Shown here one piece after another: positions 36,271 through 44,607 of a stretch of 64,000 nucleotides of DNA; position 1 is the stretch's first letter; every line of letters begins with the position of its first letter. Source of the stretch: Maricaulis sp047308265 (GTDB lineage: Bacteria; Pseudomonadota; Alphaproteobacteria; Caulobacterales; Maricaulaceae); the NCBI RefSeq assembly GCF_047308265.1, contig NZ_JBKQWY010000007.1, positions 1 to 64,000 of the forward strand, in the 5' to 3' direction. Both the position numbers and the translations under genes were made by a program. The notes beneath the pieces are model-generated. The model saw nothing but the letters and a program-made list of their open reading frames with translations, did not search any database and was not told where the DNA came from.

Positions 36271-37530
36271 ATGAGTCTTGAAGCTCTGATCTTTGTTGAG
36301 ACGATTTTTGCGGCGATGATCATCGGGGTCGCCTTGTTCACCTGTCTGCTGCTGATGCGGGGACCTGCGGAGGATGTGCGCGTTCGGGTCGGGTTGATGA
36401 CCTTCCTGGGTGTCGCCGCCCTGTCGGAAATCGATGATCTGGCGGCGCTGGGCGGGGTCTATGACGCTCACCCCTGGATGGCGGGTTTGATCTGGCCAAT
36501 CATCATCCTGATGGGGCCCTCGATCCTGCTGTATGTGCGGGACGTCACCAATCCCTTGCGCCCTGAGCTGACTGTACGCCGGATCGCCATGTATGGCGGT
36601 TTAGTGCCGCTGGGTTATCTTCTTTTGCTGCCTTGGTATGGCTTACCCGCGCAGGACAAGATTGCCAGCCTGGATAGCGGTGCGCCTCCCGAAGGCCTGG
36701 CCGGCATGGCGGTCCAGGCGATTGATTTCATCTTTCTGGCCGTCGCCTTTATTAGCCTTGTGCTGACCTATCGGCATCTGGGGCGACACTCGGTGACCAT
36801 CCGCAATGTGTTCTCCAATCTGGAAAACAAATCCCTGCTCTGGCTCCGCAATATTCTTCTCGCGCTGACCTTTGCCTGGTTGGTCGGAATTTTCTTCACC
36901 CTGGTTGAGGTCGTGGCGATTGATGACTCTATTGAGGGCAATATCGTGTCGATTCTGGAGTTGTTCTGGGTCAGCGGGACCGCCTATTTCGGACTGAACC
37001 AGGCCACTGTTTTCCAACAGGCCGTCACAGACGCACCGGACTTGCCGACCCAACCCGCCAAGTATTCCAAAAGCGCCTTGTCCTCGGAGAGAATGGCGCG
37101 GATCGCTGCGCGTCTGGACACGGCGATGGCGGAGGGACGCCTTTATCGCGATAGTGGGCTGTCCTTGCGTCGTCTCGCCGACATGATCCATGTCAGCGAG
37201 AACAATGTCTCCCAAACCCTAAACGAGCATCTGGGGCGTAGTTTCTTTGATTTTGTGAACATGTGGCGCATTGGTGAGGCCTGTCATCGCTTGCGCAGTG
37301 GCGAGCGCGTGCTCGATATCGTTCATGCGACAGGCTTCAACTCCCGCTCGACCTTCAATGCGGCCTTTCGCAAACATACCGGTGTCACGCCCACGGACTG
37401 GCGCCGGAATCCTCTCGACTGGCCTGAGGCGTTGCCGGACCCGGGGGCGTCCAGCATGTCCGGGCCGGACGGTTCGGACATTGTAATGACCGATCCTACA
37501 GGCTTGGGCGACCGTCCTTCCGAGACCTGA
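36271..37530 (+). CDS. Membrane-embedded AraC-family transcriptional regulator
   Basis: The 419 residues have about seven membrane segments in the first 250 (IFAAMIIGVALFTCLLLM onward). They are followed by a C-terminal AraC DNA-binding domain at about 290-390, with LRRLADMIHVSENNVSQTLN and VLDIVHATGFNSRSTFNAAF as the two helix-turn-helix units. Its final part is Pro/Gly-rich. The protein could sense a membrane or periplasmic signal and act on DNA directly. A strong GAGGAG precedes the ATG. It follows a small membrane-protein gene and precedes an outer-membrane protein gene, which is a candidate target. Confidence 0.9.
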   Translation: MSLEALIFVETIFAAMIIGVALFTCLLLMRGPAEDVRVRVGLMTFLGVAALSEIDDLAALGGVYDAHPWMAGLIWPIIILMGPSILLYVRDVTNPLRPELTVRRIAMYGGLVPLGYLLLLPWYGLPAQDKIASLDSGAPPEGLAGMAVQAIDFIFLAVAFISLVLTYRHLGRHSVTIRNVFSNLENKSLLWLRNILLALTFAWLVGIFFTLVEVVAIDDSIEGNIVSILELFWVSGTAYFGLNQATVFQQAVTDAPDLPTQPAKYSKSALSSERMARIAARLDTAMAEGRLYRDSGLSLRRLADMIHVSENNVSQTLNEHLGRSFFDFVNMWRIGEACHRLRSGERVLDIVHATGFNSRSTFNAAFRKHTGVTPTDWRRNPLDWPEALPDPGASSMSGPDGSDIVMTDPTGLGDRPSET

Positions 37531-37592
37531 CATATCCCGCTCATCTCGAGGGCCCGCCTTTTGCGGATCCTCTCAGTGAGTTGAGGATGATG

Positions 37593-38360
37593 ATGAAGCT
37601 TCGTCGATTGATGTGGGTAAGCGCGCTGGTGCCACTGGTCTGGGGTCTTGGGTCAGGACAAGGGTATGCGCAGGAGAATGAGGGCGCACGAGTCTATGTC
37701 GGCGCCGGTGTTCTGGTGGAGACCATTCCTTTTCTGGGTGAAAGCGGTGATCTCGATGTCAGCCCGGTGCCCATAATCCTCTATCAGGGTGAGCGCATCT
37801 CGGCCGGTGTAGACGGGCTCGGGGTCAAGGTTTTTGAACGCGACGGGTTCGAGGTGGACGTGCGGGCGCGTCCCCGTTTCGGTTTTGCCGACCCCGGCGA
37901 GGTGACCGGGCTGGAAGACATGAGCCGGGATATGGCGGGTGAAGTCGGCCTAGCTGCACAGTTCGAGCGCGGGCCGGTTGTCGCCGAATTCGACTATTTC
38001 ATTGATGTCACCGATGCCCATGGTGGGCAGGAAGCCAGCCTGCGCGTGGGCATGGACCACCAGATCTCGGACCGGATGAGCCTGGGTTGGCGGGTTGGGG
38101 GTCGCTGGCAGGACCAGGATTTGTCGACCTATCTTTACGGGGTCTACGCCGAGGAGGCGCGCCAGGGGCGTCCGGCCTATGCCGTGGATGCAGGCGTGAC
38201 CCCCGTCCTGGAGGCCGAGTTCACCTATGCAATCAACACCAACTGGCTGTTGGTGGCAGGGGCGGACGTGGAATTCCTCTCAGATAGTGCCAAGGACAGC
38301 CCGATCATTGACGCGGATCATGTCGCAGGCGGGCATCTCGTCTTGCTGCGCCGCTTCTGA
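37593..38360 (+). CDS. MipA/OmpV-family outer-membrane protein
   Basis: The 255-residue protein has a signal peptide (LVPLVWGLGSGQGYAQ) and a MipA/OmpV-type barrel: VYVGAGVLVETIPFLGES, VSPVPIILYQGERISAGVDG, and a final strand HLVLLRRF ending in Phe. Members of this family are outer-membrane proteins, some of which scaffold murein enzymes; most have no proven role. The ATG at 37593 has TGAGG six bases before it; in-frame TTG (37581) and ATG (37587, 37590) codons crowd the start. The membrane AraC regulator lies just upstream. Confidence 0.85.
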   Translation: MKLRRLMWVSALVPLVWGLGSGQGYAQENEGARVYVGAGVLVETIPFLGESGDLDVSPVPIILYQGERISAGVDGLGVKVFERDGFEVDVRARPRFGFADPGEVTGLEDMSRDMAGEVGLAAQFERGPVVAEFDYFIDVTDAHGGQEASLRVGMDHQISDRMSLGWRVGGRWQDQDLSTYLYGVYAEEARQGRPAYAVDAGVTPVLEAEFTYAINTNWLLVAGADVEFLSDSAKDSPIIDADHVAGGHLVLLRRF

Positions 38361-38381
38361 CCCGGATCGCGGCCTGAAGAG

Positions 38382-38978
38382 ATGGTGAGTCCGGTGCGTC
38401 GCTGGGGCCTCCCCCTGCTCCTGTGGACCGGGATCGGCTTGATGTGTTGGATCAGCCTGTCCTGTGGTCTCGGTCCCAGCGAGACGGGCTCACCTGAATG
38501 TGTTGCCGGCCCTGGCCCGGCGTCCCCCCTGCATGGCGGGTTGGGGCTGGCAGCACTGATTTGCGGTATGGTACTGGTACAATCGAAACGCGACCCGGCC
38601 CGTTATCCGGTGTTGATGAGCCTCTATGCCCTGTCGGTTCTGGGGTGTGTGTTTTCGGGCGCGGCCCTCATGGCCGGTGACCCGCCCTATTGGCCCGAAC
38701 GTCTGGGGCGGGTGGTCTGGGGTGCTCTTTGGCTTGGCAGTTGCCTGCGGGCCGTTTGGATGGCGGATACTGCCGAGATCGGCGCGGCGAGATTCTGGCT
38801 GGCCCTTTCATTCAGTCTTGGTTTTGCGGCGATCAGTTTTCGTGTTCTGACCATCGTCTTGATGATCGGTCCGGGACTGCCCGTCGCTTGGGCGCGTCCC
38901 CTCGCATTGTGGAGTGTCCTTGCGGTGCATGGGCTGGGCGTCTGTCTGCCCCGTTTGGGAAATTTTCGTGTCCAGTGA
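38382..38978 (+). CDS. Integral membrane protein, function unknown
   Basis: The 198-residue protein is very hydrophobic, with about five to six membrane segments (LLLWTGIGLMCWISLSCGLG, GLGLAALICGMVLVQ, LMSLYALSVLGCVFSGAALM and others). I recognise no family. It starts 21 bases after the MipA-type gene with GAAGAG upstream, so it may share its transcript. Its Trp- and Arg-rich loops give no catalytic hint. Confidence 0.65.
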   Translation: MVSPVRRWGLPLLLWTGIGLMCWISLSCGLGPSETGSPECVAGPGPASPLHGGLGLAALICGMVLVQSKRDPARYPVLMSLYALSVLGCVFSGAALMAGDPPYWPERLGRVVWGALWLGSCLRAVWMADTAEIGAARFWLALSFSLGFAAISFRVLTIVLMIGPGLPVAWARPLALWSVLAVHGLGVCLPRLGNFRVQ

Positions 38979-39017
38979 GCCCTTGCCCCGCCGGGTGTGA
39001 GGGCGTACCTCCATCAT

Positions 39018-39788
39018 ATGGAACGAGTCACTCTGCTTGATAATGTCTATAACTTTCGCCACTGGCACGGGTATACCGGCCTTGATGGCGCGGTTATTCG
39101 CCCGGGCCTCTTCCGGTCCGGTCATTTCGCCCATGCCAGCGACGCGGATCTGGACCATTTTCACGGACTGAATATCGCTGTGGTGGCTGACCTGCGCCGT
39201 CCACGTGAACGCAATCAGATGCCGTCTCCTTGGCTCGAGACGCCCGGTGTCACCACCCTGTCGTCTGATCAGAATGATCATCCCGAACCGCCGCACCTGG
39301 AATTTCTGCGCAAGGGCGATATCACGCCTGACACCGTGCGTGGTTACATGCTCTCCGCCTATCAGCGTATCCCCACTGAAGAGGGCAATCAGATCGTGTT
39401 TCGCAATGCCTTCCGGGCTCTGGCGAACGGCGATGCCGAGTCCGGCTTCCTCGTGCATTGTGCGGCGGGCAAGGATCGGACCGGCCTGTTTTGCGCCCTG
39501 GTTCTTGATACGCTCGGTGTGGACCGGGATGTGGTCATGGAGGACTATCTCCTCACCAATACGGCGGTGGATTATGATCGCCTGGTCCCGGCCTTTCAGG
39601 GACGGTTGCGCAAGGATATGGGGCTGGAGGTGGATGAAGAGGCCATGCGGGTCTTCCTCGGTGTCCATGCCGATTTCCTCAATGAATCCTTTGCGACCAT
39701 TGGTTCGTCGCACGACTATCTGACCGGCGCCTTGGGCATTACCGAGGACGAGATCGAAGCGCTCAAGGCGCATTGGCTCGACCGGTGA
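39018..39788 (+). CDS. Tyrosine/dual-specificity protein phosphatase
   Basis: The protein carries the phosphatase loop HCAAGKDRTG, with the nucleophile Cys148 and the Arg six residues later. It also has the family's early segments NFRHWHGYTG, RPGLFRSGHF and VVADLRRPRE. It resembles the bacterial PTP family that includes mycobacterial PtpB-like enzymes, which act on phosphotyrosine or phosphoinositides. The substrate is unknown. I chose the ATG at 39018; a GTG at 38997 is possible, and neither has a good ribosome site. Its TGA overlaps the GTG of pabB. Confidence 0.85.
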   Translation: MERVTLLDNVYNFRHWHGYTGLDGAVIRPGLFRSGHFAHASDADLDHFHGLNIAVVADLRRPRERNQMPSPWLETPGVTTLSSDQNDHPEPPHLEFLRKGDITPDTVRGYMLSAYQRIPTEEGNQIVFRNAFRALANGDAESGFLVHCAAGKDRTGLFCALVLDTLGVDRDVVMEDYLLTNTAVDYDRLVPAFQGRLRKDMGLEVDEEAMRVFLGVHADFLNESFATIGSSHDYLTGALGITEDEIEALKAHWLDR

Positions 39789-41125
39789 CGTCGCATACAG
39801 GCGGCCCGGAGGTCGCGCAGACACAGGCCCTGTCCAAGACTCTGGACTGGTTCGATCCGGTCAATGCTTTCGCGCCCTTCGCCCAAACACCCTGGTCATT
39901 ACTGCTGCATGATGCGGTGTCGGGGCGATCACGCCTGTTCATCGCGCCTGGCGAGGTGTGTGAAGGGCAGGACCGCGAGACCTATGATGCATGGACGCAG
40001 CAGGTCAGATACGGTCCGCAGGGCGGGATCTGGGCCGGGCTTCTGGGATATGACCTGGCCGGTGCTTTTGAGCGATTGCCGACCTTTGAACGGGCTGCAC
40101 CGGATCTGGCCATGGGCTATTATCCGGCCTGGCTGGAGTTTGACGAAACCTCCAAGACGGTTTGGCTGAAGGGGCAGTGCCAGACCACGATGGACCAGCT
40201 TCTGGCCGTCATCAAAGCGGGGCAGGCGTCAGGGGAAATCCCGTCTCATCCAGTCCCGGCTGGGGGTGAGCTGAGCCCCTTATGGTCACGTGACGCCTAT
40301 ATCGAGCGAGCCCGACAAGCGCGCGATTACGTCCATGCGGGCGATGTGTTCCAGCTAAACCTGTCGCAGCGCTTCTCCGGGATGTTGGGGGCACATGACA
40401 CGCCATACGATGTGTTTCGACGCCTGATGCAGGACAGTCCCGCGCCCCATGCGGCGTATTTTTGCCTGTCGAGCGATCGTGTTCTGGCAACTCATTCCCC
40501 AGAACGCTTTATCGCTGTCACCGCGGGCGCGGTTGAAACCCGGCCGATCAAGGGGACGCGACCGCGCGGTGCGACACCTGACGAGGACCAGGCGCTCGCC
40601 GCGGAATTGCTCGACAGCGGCAAGGACCGCGCGGAAAATCTGATGATCGTGGACCTGATGCGCAATGACCTCTCGCGGGTGTGCGTGACAGGGTCCGTGA
40701 AGGTGCCGCAATTGTGCGGTGTCGAAACCTATTCGAATGTGCATCACCTCGTGTCCAGCGTGACCGGGCGACTGGCTGAAGGCACTGACGCGCTGGATTT
40801 GCTGGCAGCCAGTTTCCCGCCCGGATCGATTACCGGAGCGCCGAAAGTGCGCGCGATGGAGATCATTGCGGAACTGGAAGGGGAGGCCAGGGGGGCGTAT
40901 TGCGGCGCGCTGGGGTGGATGTCTGGCACGCAGACCCTCGATCTCAATGTGATGATCCGGACTGTGATGTTTGAGCGGGCCGGGCCTGACTGGTCGGTGG
41001 TGATCCGCTCGGGCGGGGGAATCGTGGCCGAGTCCGATCCGCAAGCCGAGTATCAGGAAACGCTGACGAAGGCGTCCGGCCTGTTCCAGGCCATTACAGG
41101 TCACGGTGCAATGGAGGGGCTGTGA
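39785..41125 (+). CDS. pabB: Aminodeoxychorismate synthase component I (PabB)
   Basis: PabB turns chorismate and ammonia into 4-amino-4-deoxychorismate for folate. The 446-residue protein has the chorismate-binding fold: VFQLNLSQRF, KDRAENLMIVDLMRNDLSRV, FPPGSITGAPKVRAMEII and IRSGGGIVAESDPQAEYQET. The motif PIKGTRPR carries the Lys that marks PabB, where TrpE has Ala. The GTG start overlaps the phosphatase stop (GTGA), and pabC starts on its stop. The glutaminase partner PabA is not in the window. Confidence 0.93.
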   Translation: MTSHTGGPEVAQTQALSKTLDWFDPVNAFAPFAQTPWSLLLHDAVSGRSRLFIAPGEVCEGQDRETYDAWTQQVRYGPQGGIWAGLLGYDLAGAFERLPTFERAAPDLAMGYYPAWLEFDETSKTVWLKGQCQTTMDQLLAVIKAGQASGEIPSHPVPAGGELSPLWSRDAYIERARQARDYVHAGDVFQLNLSQRFSGMLGAHDTPYDVFRRLMQDSPAPHAAYFCLSSDRVLATHSPERFIAVTAGAVETRPIKGTRPRGATPDEDQALAAELLDSGKDRAENLMIVDLMRNDLSRVCVTGSVKVPQLCGVETYSNVHHLVSSVTGRLAEGTDALDLLAASFPPGSITGAPKVRAMEIIAELEGEARGAYCGALGWMSGTQTLDLNVMIRTVMFERAGPDWSVVIRSGGGIVAESDPQAEYQETLTKASGLFQAITGHGAMEGL

Positions 41126-41874
41126 TGCGGATCTGGCAGAATGGCGAGATGGTCGCCGATACCATCGCCAGGCCGAGCTTGCAGGACCGGGGGTTCACGT
41201 TGGGGGACGGGTTGTTTGAAACCCTGCGGTTTGAAGGCGGGGAGATTCCCGGCCTTGAGCGTCATCGAGCCCGTCTGACACGGTCCTGTGCCGTGTTGGG
41301 GTTTGAGAACCCGTTTGACCGATATGATCTCGCTCAGGCGGCTCGCACGTTGTGTTTCGAGCACAACCTCGCCCAGGCCGCCTTGCGCCTCACCATCAGC
41401 CGGGGCGAAATGGCGCGAGGTCTGGCTCCTGCCCGGACTGAGAACGCGCAGGTGTGGATGACCGCATCCCCTCTGGCGCCGCCGCCCGACAGTGTCTCCC
41501 TGGGCCTGGTCTCGATCTGCCGCAATTCCACCAGTCCGGCATCGGTGCACAAGACCCTGTCTTACACAGATGGTCTCCAGGCGCGTCGCATGGCTGATGG
41601 CATGGGGGCGGATATGGCCTTGATGCGGGATGAAGCGGGGCGGCTGGCGTCTGCAGACTGTGCCAACCTCTTCTGGCGACGGGAGGGCCAATGGTTCACG
41701 CCGTCGGAGGCGTGCGGCATTCTTCCCGGTACGATGCGTGCGCGGGTCCTGGAGGAACGGGGCGTGATCGAAGGCGAATACCCGCTTGAAGACCTGCTGG
41801 CGGCTGACCGGATCACCCTCACCAATGCCTTGATGGGAGAGGTCGAGGTCAGCCGGATAGTCGGGGTTGGCTAG
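41125..41874 (+). CDS. pabC: 4-amino-4-deoxychorismate lyase (PabC), class IV aminotransferase fold
   Basis: PabC releases pyruvate from aminodeoxychorismate to give p-aminobenzoate. The 249-residue PLP enzyme has the class IV start SLQDRGFTLGDGLFETLRFE, the PLP Lys in HKTLSYTDGLQARRMAD, and CGILPGTMRARVLEE near the end. Its coupling to pabB (the ATG overlaps the TGA) supports the lyase call over a D-amino-acid or branched-chain aminotransferase. Its TAG stop shares CTAG with the convergent TadE-like gene. Confidence 0.9.
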   Translation: MRIWQNGEMVADTIARPSLQDRGFTLGDGLFETLRFEGGEIPGLERHRARLTRSCAVLGFENPFDRYDLAQAARTLCFEHNLAQAALRLTISRGEMARGLAPARTENAQVWMTASPLAPPPDSVSLGLVSICRNSTSPASVHKTLSYTDGLQARRMADGMGADMALMRDEAGRLASADCANLFWRREGQWFTPSEACGILPGTMRARVLEERGVIEGEYPLEDLLAADRITLTNALMGEVEVSRIVGVG

Positions 41875-42407
41875 TCGCGAGCCACGAAAGAGGTCAGGCG
41901 CGGGCGCAGGTAGAATTCTTCTGCAATATCGATCCTGCCAATTCCGAGCTGATTGAAGACGGTGTTATACTCGTAGGACACTTCCACCATGATCACGGAC
42001 GTGTTGCGCGAAAGCACACCTGTGGGCATGCTTGGCGTTGATCCCACTGCGAGCGGGGACATGCCCTCGGCGTCCGACCACATCACCTCGACATCATCAT
42101 TCATGTCCATATAGACATTGGAGACACGGACCTGCAGCGGTGCTCCGTCGAACGGGACCAGAATGGCCTGACCCGCCGCGAAGATATCAGCCATTTCCTG
42201 ATCGGTTATTACATCATCCTGGGCCACAAGATCGGCCATGGCGCTGGCCGTCGATGTGATCTTGCGGTCAATCGTCAGCGCCACGCTGACATCAACCGCA
42301 CCCAGATACATCAGCAGCATCAGCGGGGCGATCAGGGCAAATTCGACCGCGGAAATGCCCGCTTCATGGCGGCGAAAACGGGTGAGGAAACGCAAAAGAC
42401 TAGTCAT
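41871..42407 (-). CDS. TadE-like pilus assembly pseudopilin (TadF position)
   Basis: The 178-residue protein has a basic N-terminus and a prepilin-like segment GISAVEFALIAPLMLLMYLG, with Glu in the +5 region, as in TadE-type minor pseudopilins. The rest is periplasmic. TadE-like proteins are needed for Flp pilus biogenesis. The ATG overlaps the end of the upstream TadE-like gene by eight bases, so they are co-translated. The open frame extends to 42623 inside that gene, but the ATG at 42407 gives the normal N-terminus. Confidence 0.88.
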   Translation of the reverse strand: MTSLLRFLTRFRRHEAGISAVEFALIAPLMLLMYLGAVDVSVALTIDRKITSTASAMADLVAQDDVITDQEMADIFAAGQAILVPFDGAPLQVRVSNVYMDMNDDVEVMWSDAEGMSPLAVGSTPSMPTGVLSRNTSVIMVEVSYEYNTVFNQLGIGRIDIAEEFYLRPRLTSFVARD

Positions 42408-42933
42408 CGAACGGCTCGTTCCGGAATACGGTCGCGGCCGTGACCAGGCGCTGATTGTTTTCCATATTGGTGAGGAAGCCGCCGAAATCGGGCAGAATGA
42501 CTTCCCACTTGTAGTAGACACGGACCAGAACGATATCACCTGCGTCACCGGGCTCGAAATCCATGCCGCCGGTGTTGAGAGATCCATCCGGATTGATCGG
42601 ACTGTCCTGCTGGACGTCACCAAAGCCGTTGAACACCTTCACATCGACTTCCAGCTGGTCACAATTCCCGATCACGGCAATCCGATCGCAAATCGCGGCG
42701 GTGAAGCCGGCGCGGCTCATGCCGGCGCCCTGCGCGGCGCCCGTGCGGATATCGCGTGCGGTTTCCAGCATGGCGTTTTCCAGAACCGCTCCGACAAAGA
42801 AGATCGCGGCGATCTCCATCAGGGCAAACAGCAGGAAAAAGAACGGTCCCGCGATCAGGGCAAACTCCACGGCCGTAGCCCCGGAACGGGCCCGCCGATA
42901 GCGTCGCAGGAAGCTGGAAAAAGACCGGATCAT
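42400..42933 (-). CDS. tadE: TadE-like pilus assembly pseudopilin
   Basis: A 177-residue TadE-family protein: a basic start (FLRRYRRARS), then GATAVEFALIAGPFFFLLFA with the pseudopilin cleavage region, and a periplasmic domain with a Cys pair (ICDRIAVIGNCDQ) that could form a disulfide. It lies between the CpaC N-domain gene and the second TadE-like gene on the minus strand, close to the Flp pilin. Confidence 0.9.
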   Translation of the reverse strand: MIRSFSSFLRRYRRARSGATAVEFALIAGPFFFLLFALMEIAAIFFVGAVLENAMLETARDIRTGAAQGAGMSRAGFTAAICDRIAVIGNCDQLEVDVKVFNGFGDVQQDSPINPDGSLNTGGMDFEPGDAGDIVLVRVYYKWEVILPDFGGFLTNMENNQRLVTAATVFRNEPFDD

Positions 42934-42947
42934 GGTGTTCGGGTGGC

Positions 42948-43415
42948 TTATTGCGGCAGAGTGTCTTCGCCCAGGGCCTCTTGGGCGATGGTGAGGCGAT
43001 CATCCTGCTGCTGGGTCAGGGCTGTGGTGCGAGATGTCTCGTCGCCGACGCGCGGAATCTCGTTGCACGTATCACCACAGCTCAGCGTATGACGGTTGGG
43101 GCCTCTGAACAGCGCGACCTGATCGGGATTGTCGAGCGAAACCACAATGTCTTCGGAATAAATCACCCGTCCAATCCGATCGAGCGCGATCACATTGGTC
43201 CGGCCTTGCAGGCGACCGGTGAGGATCAGTGTACGACCATCATGGACCATGGCGTCCGCAATGGAGGGATTGCCGATGACCACGGCGGAGGCTTCCGCGG
43301 GCAGGCGTACAATGCGGGCATGTTCCGCCGGCAGTGTCATATCGGCCAGGCTCGGTGCGGTCAGACCCGCAAGGGCAATAACAGGGGCCACAAGGGCCAG
43401 GCATTTGCGAAACAT
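42948..43415 (-). CDS. Stand-alone CpaC/RcpA N-terminal domain protein
   Basis: The 155-residue protein has a signal peptide (ALVAPVIALAGLTAPSLA) followed by one domain with HARIVRLPAEASAVVIGNPS and GRTNVIALDRIGRVIYSEDI. That pattern is the N-terminal domain found at the front of the Tad secretin CpaC/RcpA (compare AVVHLPSDVSDVLVTNPEVA in the cpaC of this locus). The secretin part is absent. A Cys pair (LSCGDTCNE) follows. It probably sits in the periplasm near the pilus secretin. The ATG at 43415 has GGAG 8 bases upstream. Confidence 0.85.
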   Translation of the reverse strand: MFRKCLALVAPVIALAGLTAPSLADMTLPAEHARIVRLPAEASAVVIGNPSIADAMVHDGRTLILTGRLQGRTNVIALDRIGRVIYSEDIVVSLDNPDQVALFRGPNRHTLSCGDTCNEIPRVGDETSRTTALTQQQDDRLTIAQEALGEDTLPQ

Positions 43416-43517
43416 GGGTCGAACTCCGCGCACTCGTCTTGATCTATGGCGGCCATCCTCTCGCGCGCGTGTGAATTCTTTCTAAATCCAGCTCCACAAA
43501 TTTTCATGTGTGTCAAT

Positions 43518-43547
43518 TTGGGTCATTAGTAATGTGTAAACTATAGA
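43518..43547 (+). promoter_or_regulatory. Possible sigma-70 promoter of the Flp pilin gene
   Basis: TTGGGT (43518-43523) and TATAGA (43542-43547) are 18 bases apart in an AT-rich stretch between the divergent tad genes. They lie 141 bases before the pilin ATG. TATAAA at 43561 is another candidate -10. No CtrA TTAA-N7-TTAA site is visible here. Confidence 0.35.
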
Positions 43548-43687
43548 TGCCCGTTTCTGATATAAAGAATTTGGTAAGCATGGATTTTTACTTGGTGGCA
43601 ATTCTTCTCGTGTTTAGTGGGCATCGTTCAGGAGGGGTCGGGATGGATGCCTTCTGAGGGTGCGATACCTAACACGGGAGAAGACAA

Positions 43688-43846
43688 ATGAAGTTCATCA
43701 ATCGCTTTTTCAAAGACGAGTCTGGCGCAACCGCTATTGAGTATGGCCTGATTGCCGCTCTCATCGCTGTTGTCATCATTGGCGCTGTCACCGCTCTGGG
43801 TGCTGGTGTTCAGACCAACATGCAGGCTGTTGCTGACGCGCTCTAA
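43688..43846 (+). CDS. pilA: Flp/Fap-type pilin (PilA)
   Basis: A 52-residue precursor of the main Tad pilus subunit. The short leader ends in Gly13, then ATAIEYGLIAALIAVVIIGA gives the Flp motif with Glu at +5 and Tyr at +6 of the mature protein. The C-terminus is short and Ala-rich. GGGAG lies just before the ATG. A strong terminator right after the gene suggests abundant monocistronic pilin mRNA, with the cpa genes read separately or by read-through. CpaA (43996-44490) should process it. Confidence 0.96.
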   Translation: MKFINRFFKDESGATAIEYGLIAALIAVVIIGAVTALGAGVQTNMQAVADAL

Positions 43847-43875
43847 GTCGCTCAGTCAAAAGCAATCAAGCGAAG

Positions 43876-43908
43876 GGCCGTCCGCATTGCGGGCGGCCTC
43901 TTTGTTTT
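43876..43908 (+). terminator. Terminator after the Flp pilin gene
   Basis: GGCCGTCCGC (43876-43885) pairs with GCGGGCGGCC (43889-43898) with one wobble and a tight loop, followed by TCTTTGTTTT. Confidence 0.88.
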
Positions 43909-43995
43909 ATCTATACTTCGGAATCGCATCCGGAAAACTGAATATTAAGGCTGAGGCGCTAGACGTCTGGGGACACCGCATGAGGGAGTGCCCCA

Positions 43996-44490
43996 ATGAG
44001 CCAGATCGCCCTGTATCTGTTTGCCGTCCTGATGATGATGGCGGCCTATTTCGATGCTACGCGCTTTACGATTCCAAACTGGCTGTGCGGTCTGGTCGCC
44101 CTGACCTTTGTGGTGGCGGTTCCCTTTTCAGGTCTCGGCTGGAGTGAGCTGGGTCTGCACGCCTTGACGGGGTTTGCCGCGCTGTTGCTGGGCATGCTCC
44201 TGTTTGCCACGGGCACGCTGGGCGGGGGAGATGCCAAGCTTATTGCGGCTGCGGCCCTGTGGTTTGGCTGGCCAGACACGGGCTGGTTCATCGGTTTCAC
44301 GGCTCTCGCCGGGGGTGGAGTGGCCCTGCTGCTCCTGACCCTGAGACGCACCGTGCCGATGTTGCCGGTTCCCGGAGGCTGGATCGAAGGCTCGGCTCTG
44401 GAAGATGGCGCTCCGGTTCCCTACGGAATCGCGCTGGCGGCGGGGGCGTTGATCGTCTTACCGGGGCATGCGTTTTTCGCTGGGGTTTGA
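43996..44490 (+). CDS. cpaA: Tad pilus prepilin peptidase CpaA
   Basis: The 164-residue A24 peptidase has the two catalytic Asp motifs FDATRFTIPN (Asp20) and LGGGDAKLIA (Asp79) and about six membrane segments. It lacks the methyltransferase half, as is normal for CpaA/TadV. It should cleave the Flp pilin and the TadE-like proteins. It follows the pilin terminator and heads the cpa genes, although cpaB begins 117 bases later. Confidence 0.93.
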   Translation: MSQIALYLFAVLMMMAAYFDATRFTIPNWLCGLVALTFVVAVPFSGLGWSELGLHALTGFAALLLGMLLFATGTLGGGDAKLIAAAALWFGWPDTGWFIGFTALAGGGVALLLLTLRRTVPMLPVPGGWIEGSALEDGAPVPYGIALAAGALIVLPGHAFFAGV

Positions 44491-44607
44491 ACGCCTTACA
44501 GTGAAATCGCAGGATAGGCGGGATTGAACCGACATCATTAACGCGCCCTTGAGACTTTCAGCGTCAGATTGTGACCGTATTTGTGCGTCTTGAAGGGATA
44601 ATGCGTC

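Noticed and set aside
38808..39824. A 338-codon minus-strand open frame
   Set aside because: It is antisense to the phosphatase gene, which carries a clear active-site loop.
42238..43092. A 284-codon plus-strand open frame
   Set aside because: It is antisense to the two TadE-like genes and the CpaC N-domain gene, all of which are recognisable.
43416..43687. A CtrA site before the Flp pilin, as in Caulobacter pilA
   Set aside because: No TTAA-N7-TTAA or close variant is seen in this AT-rich stretch.
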